9,130 nt of DNA from Bacteroidota bacterium (GTDB lineage: Bacteria > Bacteroidota > Bacteroidia > AKYH767-A > JABDAW01): positions 1 through 9,130 of the forward strand of contig JAHEYM010000137.1 of the NCBI GenBank assembly GCA_023251595.1, in the 5' to 3' direction. Below, in pieces: positions 6,006 through 9,130 of the stretch. Below the pieces are notes generated by a model, which did not search any database, had not been told where the DNA came from, and saw only the letters and a program-made list of their open reading frames with translations. The position numbers were made by a program, and so were the translations under genes. Position 1 is the stretch's first letter. Each line of letters starts with the position of its first letter.

Positions 6006-7249
6006 AAGTAAAAATTTATAGAGGTACAAAAGAGATTGGCGGAACTTGTGTAGAATTAACCGCTGACAACGGTAAAATTCTGTGGATAGACCTTGGGTCT
6101 CCACTTGACTCAAATAATTTGGATGTTTCTTATGTACAGAATAAGGTAGATGCTTTGTTAATTTCCCATCCTCATCAAGACCATTACGGACTAATGGATG
6201 CAGTAAGTGGCAGAGAAATTCCAATTTTCATTGGACAGCTATCATTGGATTTAATAAATGCTGCAAAAATCTTTACAGCCAGAAAATTATCTGAAGGGAA
6301 TTTTCAATTTATATTACCATATAAACCATTTTTAATTGCGGAGACTTTTAAGGTAAAGGCGTTCTTGACAGATCACTCGACACCCGAATCTTTTGCATTT
6401 TTGATAGAAGCTGATGGGAAACAAATATTTTACAGTGGCGATTTCCGAGCAACAGGCCGAAAAAAAGTTGTATTTGAAAAACTAATTGACAATCCACCAG
6501 AAAACATTGATTTACTTTTGATGGAAGGTACCATGGTCGAAAGAACAAATCACCTGTACGAAACAGAAGATTCCGTGGAGAATGCGATTCTTGAAATTAT
6601 AAGTCAGCAAGAAAACATTACTTACGTCATAAGTTCTGGTCAAAATATTGATCGTTTTGTCTCAGTCTTTAAAGCATGTCGCAAAGCAAAAAAGAAAATT
6701 GTGATTGATGTCTATTCTGCCTGGGTCTTGGAAATGGTGGCAAAAGTTTCCAAGGGAATTCCTAAAATAGAGTGGGAAGAAATCAAAATTTATCTTGACA
6801 AACGACAAGTAGATAAAATAAATCATGAATCATTTAATTTGTTCAGAAAAAGAATAGAAAAGGAAACGATTGGTAACGATGTATTTAATAAGCCTTTCGA
6901 GTTTGTTTATTTCTCTCGAAGACCTAACCTGGGTTTAATTAAAAATCTTCAACACCACGGAGTAATAAATCTTATATATTCTCAATGGGAAGGTTATTTA
7001 AATGACGATACCCATTATCTCGCTCAATTGATTAACCCACTTAAAAACGACAAATGCATAAGTTATAAGCACATCCACACAAGTGGTCATGCAACCGTTC
7101 CGGACTTAATAAAATTTGCAAAAGCACTGACCGCAAAAAAAATTGTCCCGATTCATACAGCGTCCCGAAATAAATTCAAAGAAGAATTTGAGAAAGTGGG
7201 CTTCACTAGTGTTGATATTTGGGACGATGGGAAAGAATATAAACTTTAA
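6002..7249 (+). CDS. Beta-CASP metallo-beta-lactamase-fold nuclease (415 aa)
   Basis: The full set of MBL and beta-CASP residues is present: SHPHQDH with His56, His58, Asp60 and His61; His125 in TDHS; Asp147 in YSGDFR; Glu175 in LLMEGT (motif A); His359/His363 in HTSGHA (motif B); and His385 in PIHT (motif C). The segment around SSGQNIDRFVSVFKACRKAK begins the beta-CASP cap. Enzymes of this group (RNase J, CPSF73-like, and DNA-acting relatives) bind two zinc ions and cut phosphodiester bonds. At 415 aa it is shorter than RNase J (about 550) and appears to lack its C-terminal domain, so a housekeeping RNase J is unlikely. The start overlaps the upstream stop, and the next gene follows after 12 nt. 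All ligands are kept, so it is predicted to be active; whether it cuts RNA or DNA cannot be read from the sequence. Confidence 0.88.
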   Translation: MKVKIYRGTKEIGGTCVELTADNGKILWIDLGSPLDSNNLDVSYVQNKVDALLISHPHQDHYGLMDAVSGREIPIFIGQLSLDLINAAKIFTARKLSEGNFQFILPYKPFLIAETFKVKAFLTDHSTPESFAFLIEADGKQIFYSGDFRATGRKKVVFEKLIDNPPENIDLLLMEGTMVERTNHLYETEDSVENAILEIISQQENITYVISSGQNIDRFVSVFKACRKAKKKIVIDVYSAWVLEMVAKVSKGIPKIEWEEIKIYLDKRQVDKINHESFNLFRKRIEKETIGNDVFNKPFEFVYFSRRPNLGLIKNLQHHGVINLIYSQWEGYLNDDTHYLAQLINPLKNDKCISYKHIHTSGHATVPDLIKFAKALTAKKIVPIHTASRNKFKEEFEKVGFTSVDIWDDGKEYKL

Positions 7250-7261
7250 ATATAAATAGTT

Positions 7262-8071
7262 ATGAGCGAGTTTAAAAGAGGAATTGACAATAAATATTTT
7301 ATTGAAGCATTAAATAAAAATATTTATTTCCAGAAAATGCGGGGAGATAAGGATTTATTTATTGCCATTCGGAACGAATATCTCAACGTTTACTATTTTG
7401 GACAAAGTATTTGCAAAATAGAATTTCGGAAAAGAAAAAAAATGATTAAATGGACAACTCATAAAAAGTATATTGACATTTGTGAGAAAGGTTACACAGA
7501 AATTGGGGATGATCATTTATGTGACATTGATAATTTGAAAAAGAATGCTTATGAGCATAAAGGTCAGGAAAAAGAACAAGTTAAAAAAAATATTTTAGAA
7601 AACAACGAAATCTGTGTATTGGACGTTGAAATCACTTTTGGAAGAGAACAAGGATTTGGCACACGAAGTATTGATTACCTTACGGTTGAGAGAGTTGTTG
7701 ATAGCGGAATAATCTTAGTTTTTTATGAAGCAAAGCATTCTAAAAACAACGAAATCCGTGCTCAAAACGAGTTGGAGCCGAAAATATTCCAACAAATTGA
7801 AAAATATGAGAAAGTTTTGAACGATCCGAATCACAAAACAGAACTTCTCAATTCTTATAAAAAGATTTATGAAAATATTATACAGTTAAATTTAAATAAT
7901 AAATATAGTTTGGATAAATTGATTGGACTGAACTTTGAAAATGTAAAAATTAATACCGAACCAAAAATAATAATATTTGAGATTGAGCATAAAATAAATG
8001 ACAATAAACATATTGAAAAACTAAGACAAAAATATACTGAGAATAGATTGATTTTAATAGATAAAAAATGA
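7262..8071 (+). CDS. Putative PD-(D/E)XK-like nuclease (269 aa)
   Basis: Residues about 118-160 give the core pattern of the PD-(D/E)XK fold: CVLDVEITF, then Asp138 in RSIDYLTVE, then the strand IILVFYEAKHS with Glu156-Ala-Lys158. This is followed by a helix with QQIEKYEKVL (177-186), like the conserved Q-x-x-x-Y helix of several such nucleases. Glu123 may be the helper acid. The N-terminal 110 residues form a separate strand-rich part including IRNEYLNVYYFGQSICKIEF (36-55), which could bind the substrate. A C-terminal IIIFEIEHK strand closes the protein. It is strongly A/T-rich and lysine-rich. It lies 12 nt after the MBL-fold nuclease in the same direction, so it is almost certainly in the same operon. 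The fold call comes from motif spacing only; the substrate is unknown. Confidence 0.7.
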   Translation: MSEFKRGIDNKYFIEALNKNIYFQKMRGDKDLFIAIRNEYLNVYYFGQSICKIEFRKRKKMIKWTTHKKYIDICEKGYTEIGDDHLCDIDNLKKNAYEHKGQEKEQVKKNILENNEICVLDVEITFGREQGFGTRSIDYLTVERVVDSGIILVFYEAKHSKNNEIRAQNELEPKIFQQIEKYEKVLNDPNHKTELLNSYKKIYENIIQLNLNNKYSLDKLIGLNFENVKINTEPKIIIFEIEHKINDNKHIEKLRQKYTENRLILIDKK

Positions 8072-8110
8072 AAACATTAGAATTAAAACAATAATTCCTA
8101 ATTTTACCAC

Positions 8111-8524
8111 ATGGAAACCCCCGACACCCGCTGGCAACAACGATTCGCCACTTTTGAAAAAGCTTTTCTAAGTTTAAAGGAAGCAATTGATGCTCAAAAC
8201 CTGAATGAACTTGAAAGAAATGGTCTGGTTCAGCGGTTCGAATTTACCATAGACCTCTCATGGAAAGTTTTAAAGGATTTTCTTGAAGAGAAAGGATTCT
8301 CATTCAAACCTTCTCCAAAAGATACGATCCGTCAAGCACAGGAAAGCAGTTTTATTGATTTTGCACAGGCTTTAATTGATGGGGTGGAAATAAGAAACCA
8401 ACTATCTCATGATTATGATGGCGAAAAATTTGAAAAATCAGAAATTCAATTGAGAAGTGAGGTATATCCTGCTTTAGAGAATTTATATAAATTGTTTGTC
8501 GAGGAAATAAAATTGAATTCTTAA
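8111..8524 (+). CDS. hepT: HepT-like HEPN RNase toxin (137 aa, HI0074 family)
   Basis: An all-helical protein of the family long annotated as nucleotidyltransferase substrate-binding protein (HI0074). It carries the HEPN motif R-x4-H-x-Y exactly in RNQLSHDY, with Arg95, His100 and Tyr102. In characterised HepT/MntA pairs the HEPN dimer cuts RNA, and the partner blocks it by attaching AMP to the tyrosine of this motif; the presence of Tyr102 predicts the same control here. Other family marks are the segment VQRFEFTIDLSWKVLKDFLE (40-59) and DTIRQAQ (71-77). The start ATG lies 39 nt after the upstream nuclease gene and the partner gene starts 9 nt after its stop. I see no clear promoter in the 39-nt gap, so it may be read from the upstream operon. 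Confidence 0.9.
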   Translation: METPDTRWQQRFATFEKAFLSLKEAIDAQNLNELERNGLVQRFEFTIDLSWKVLKDFLEEKGFSFKPSPKDTIRQAQESSFIDFAQALIDGVEIRNQLSHDYDGEKFEKSEIQLRSEVYPALENLYKLFVEEIKLNS

Positions 8525-8533
8525 ATTTGTTGA

Positions 8534-8902
8534 ATGACTGATTCACCCAGAAATAAATTTGGACTTACTGAGAGGGACATGAATACTTTCTATGATATTT
8601 TCAGTAAATATCCGGAAGTTAGAGAAGTTCATATATTCGGTAGCCGCGCAACCGGTAAATACAAATTCGGCAGTGACATTGATTTAGCCATCGTAAATGA
8701 AGGAGTCAACTTCAATATTATCACAAAACTTTATTCGGAATTTGAAGAGAGTTCTTTACCATATACGGTTGATCTTGTCGATTTACGTTCATTATCTCAC
8801 CAAGATTTAAAAAATCATATCGATAGGATCGGCAAAGTCTTTTATGAAGCAAAAACCCACGCCAAGGTTGCTGATCCGCTGGCGGAGTATAAAAAGAAAT
8901 AA
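8534..8902 (+). CDS. mntA: MntA-like minimal nucleotidyltransferase antitoxin (122 aa)
   Basis: It contains the minimal nucleotidyltransferase signature GS-x10-DxD without a change: Gly36-Ser37, then Asp48-Ile49-Asp50 in GSRATGKYKFGSDIDLAIV. The third carboxylate is probably Asp80 in YTVDLVDL. Members paired with HepT transfer AMP from ATP to the HEPN toxin and silence it. The size is slightly longer than the smallest members because of a basic C-terminal tail ending in EYKKK. The ATG at 8534 is the only sensible start and lies 9 nt after hepT. The toxin-first order is common for this class. Its TAA is 3 nt from the stop codon of the convergent lutA-like gene, leaving no room for a terminator between them. 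Confidence 0.9.
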   Translation: MTDSPRNKFGLTERDMNTFYDIFSKYPEVREVHIFGSRATGKYKFGSDIDLAIVNEGVNFNIITKLYSEFEESSLPYTVDLVDLRSLSHQDLKNHIDRIGKVFYEAKTHAKVADPLAEYKKK

Positions 8903-8905
8903 AGG

Positions 8906-9130
8906 CTACCACCCACTTGCCAACACATCGGCAATATGCATCATCTTAAATGGTTTGTTCTGTTTCTTTGCATACGAATCGAGATGCATGATACAGGACT
9001 GATCGGTAGAGATTAAATATTCGGCTCCGGTTGCTTCGACGTTTTTCAATTTCTCTTCTGCCATGGCAACAGCGATCGGTTCGTATTTAACGGAAAAAGT
9101 TCCCCCAAAACCACAACAGGATTCGGTTCC
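8906..9130 (-). CDS. lutA: LutA/YkgE-like (Fe-S)-binding lactate utilisation protein, C-terminal 74 residues
   Basis: The minus strand reads in frame from the right edge to the TAG at 8908-8906. The visible end contains the second CCG domain: SCCGFGGTFSVKYEPIAVAM near the edge, then AEYLISTDQSCIMHLDSYAK and KMMHIADVLASGW at the terminus. This pattern is typical of LutA (YkgE), one of three proteins (LutABC) that oxidise L-lactate to pyruvate through Fe-S clusters in the cytoplasm; the cysteine-rich CCG domains bind the cluster or partner. The other lut genes would lie beyond the right edge. A related glycolate oxidase or heterodisulfide reductase subunit is possible but the GFGGTFSVKY sequence favours LutA. 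Confidence 0.87.
   Translation of the reverse strand, partial: GTESCCGFGGTFSVKYEPIAVAMAEEKLKNVEATGAEYLISTDQSCIMHLDSYAKKQNKPFKMMHIADVLASGW

Noticed and set aside
6002..7249. Housekeeping RNase J
   Set aside because: The protein is about 140 residues too short, ends just after motif C, and sits in an accessory operon with a second nuclease.

Overview
The window most likely comes from a member of the Bacteroidota (or a close relative in the FCB group). Start codons lack Shine-Dalgarno-like purine blocks and sit in A/T-rich leaders. A textbook Bacteroidota promoter (TTTG, 20-nt spacer, TATCTTTG) lies in front of the toxin-antitoxin pair. The protein style fits, including an AYCQ-type signal peptide end and a LutA-type protein. 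The assignment rests on these features only and is not certain to family level.

Layout: positions 1-3223 hold a divergent cyanophycin pair, a cyanophycinase on the minus strand (cut by the window edge) and a complete cyanophycin synthetase on the plus strand. Together they would store nitrogen as an arginine-aspartate polymer and mobilise it again. A heptamer tandem repeat (3224-3272) separates cphA from a secreted protein of unknown function built from two copies of one beta-rich unit (3261-4106). At the far right edge (8906-9130, minus strand) is the C-terminal end of a LutA/YkgE-like Fe-S lactate-utilisation protein. These flanks look like ordinary chromosome.

Between them, 4302-8902 looks like an accessory, defence-type island with all genes on the plus strand: (1) a RelB-like antitoxin and RelE/ParE-family toxin with their own promoter; (2) about 560 bp without a gene, holding two copies of a MITE-like palindromic repeat whose inner stems differ in sequence but keep their pairing; (3) a tightly packed set of an unrecognised 175-aa protein, a beta-CASP metallo-beta-lactamase-fold nuclease (start and stop codons overlap) and a PD-(D/E)XK-like nuclease; (4) a HepT (HEPN RNase toxin) and MntA (nucleotidyltransferase antitoxin) pair, 39 nt downstream and in the same direction. 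The last stop of the island lies only 3 nt from the lutA stop.

The best candidate for an undescribed system is the three-gene module at 5478-8071, possibly co-transcribed with HepT/MntA. It pairs two putative nucleases of different folds with an unknown partner inside a toxin-antitoxin-rich region. A role in defence against foreign nucleic acid is inferred from context and is not shown by the sequence.
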